DNA of 62,098 nt from Streptomyces silvae (lineage in GTDB: Bacteria > Actinomycetota > Actinomycetes > Streptomycetales > Streptomycetaceae): the NCBI RefSeq assembly GCF_016745505.1, contig NZ_JAERUC010000023.1, forward strand, positions 1-62,098. Reading direction: 5' to 3'. The position numbers and the translations under genes were made by a program. Positions 62,078-62,098 of this stretch are shown here, piece by piece. The notes under the pieces were generated by a model. That model did not search any database and was not told the origin of the DNA. It worked only from the letters and a program-made list of their open reading frames with translations. Within the stretch, counting starts at the first letter, position 1. Each line of letters starts with the position of its first letter.

Positions 62078-62098
62078 GGGGGCCGGTGCCCGGCCCCC
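62078..62098 (+). terminator. Hairpin after the DUF885 gene
   Basis: A nine-base perfect stem (GGGGGCCGG with CCGGCCCCC) and three-base loop run to the window end, 13 bases after the stop codon. Any T-run would lie outside the window. Confidence 0.7.

Overview
The window is a stretch of high-GC, gene-dense actinobacterial chromosome, almost certainly Streptomyces. The indicators are very high G+C, frequent GTG starts, purine-rich ribosome binding sites, DUF397/DUF5753 regulators, a UTRA GntR regulator with a DasR-like site, and an ECF41 sigma factor. From memory, the order murT-gatD-pfkA ... urease ... bioF/bioBAD ... purB resembles the SCO1210-SCO1275 part of S. coelicolor; this was not checked by a search. 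No tRNA, rRNA, CRISPR, prophage or biosynthetic gene cluster was seen, and only one worn insertion-sequence remnant.

Layout. 0-7.3 kb: acyl-CoA dehydrogenase with a divergent TetR regulator, peptide deformylase, the MurT/GatD lipid II amidation pair, 6-phosphofructokinase, a CtaG-like membrane protein and a small membrane protein. 7.3-14.3 kb: a HEAT-repeat protein with a MerR-HEAT regulator, a small secreted protein, a SMI1/KNR4-Lsr2 fusion, a GntR-DUF4862 pair, an acyltransferase and an NAD-dependent epimerase. 14.3-20.7 kb: a secreted tripeptidyl aminopeptidase-like hydrolase and the complete urease operon ureABCFGD, with a GlnR-like box upstream. 20.7-28.4 kb: a TetR regulator and its membrane target, an orphan Phd/YefM antitoxin, a ClpP-like protein lacking the catalytic His, an NlpC/P60 hydrolase behind a probable c-di-AMP (ydaO) riboswitch, a LysE/LysR pair, and a whiJ-type trio (ATPase, HTH-DUF5753, DUF397).

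28.4-34.3 kb: biotin genes bioF (minus strand) and bioB-bioA-bioD (plus strand), a methyltransferase and a Fic-like toxin with its RHH antitoxin. 34.3-43.5 kb: a GNAT enzyme, two coupled CNNM/CorC membrane proteins behind a 28-codon leader ORF, an SGNH hydrolase, a DUF574 methyltransferase, a TetR regulator, purB and mug. 43.5-48.1 kb: an ABC exporter and a divergent two-component system, an IS fragment and an unknown protein. 48.4-62.1 kb: ROK and UTRA-GntR regulators, an ECF41 sigma factor, an alpha/beta hydrolase overlapping an EamA transporter tail to tail, a MocR regulator, a Tat-exported PhoD phosphatase with a possible PHO box, a membrane-ACT-GNAT fusion, a PLP sulfur-amino-acid enzyme with a divergent Lrp regulator, and a DUF885 metallopeptidase.

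The window is mostly core metabolism. No single locus is clearly a new system. The best candidates for novelty are the CNNM leader ORF, the HEAT/MerR-HEAT operon, the degenerate ClpP with its partner ORF, the SMI1-Lsr2 fusion and the membrane ACT-GNAT protein.
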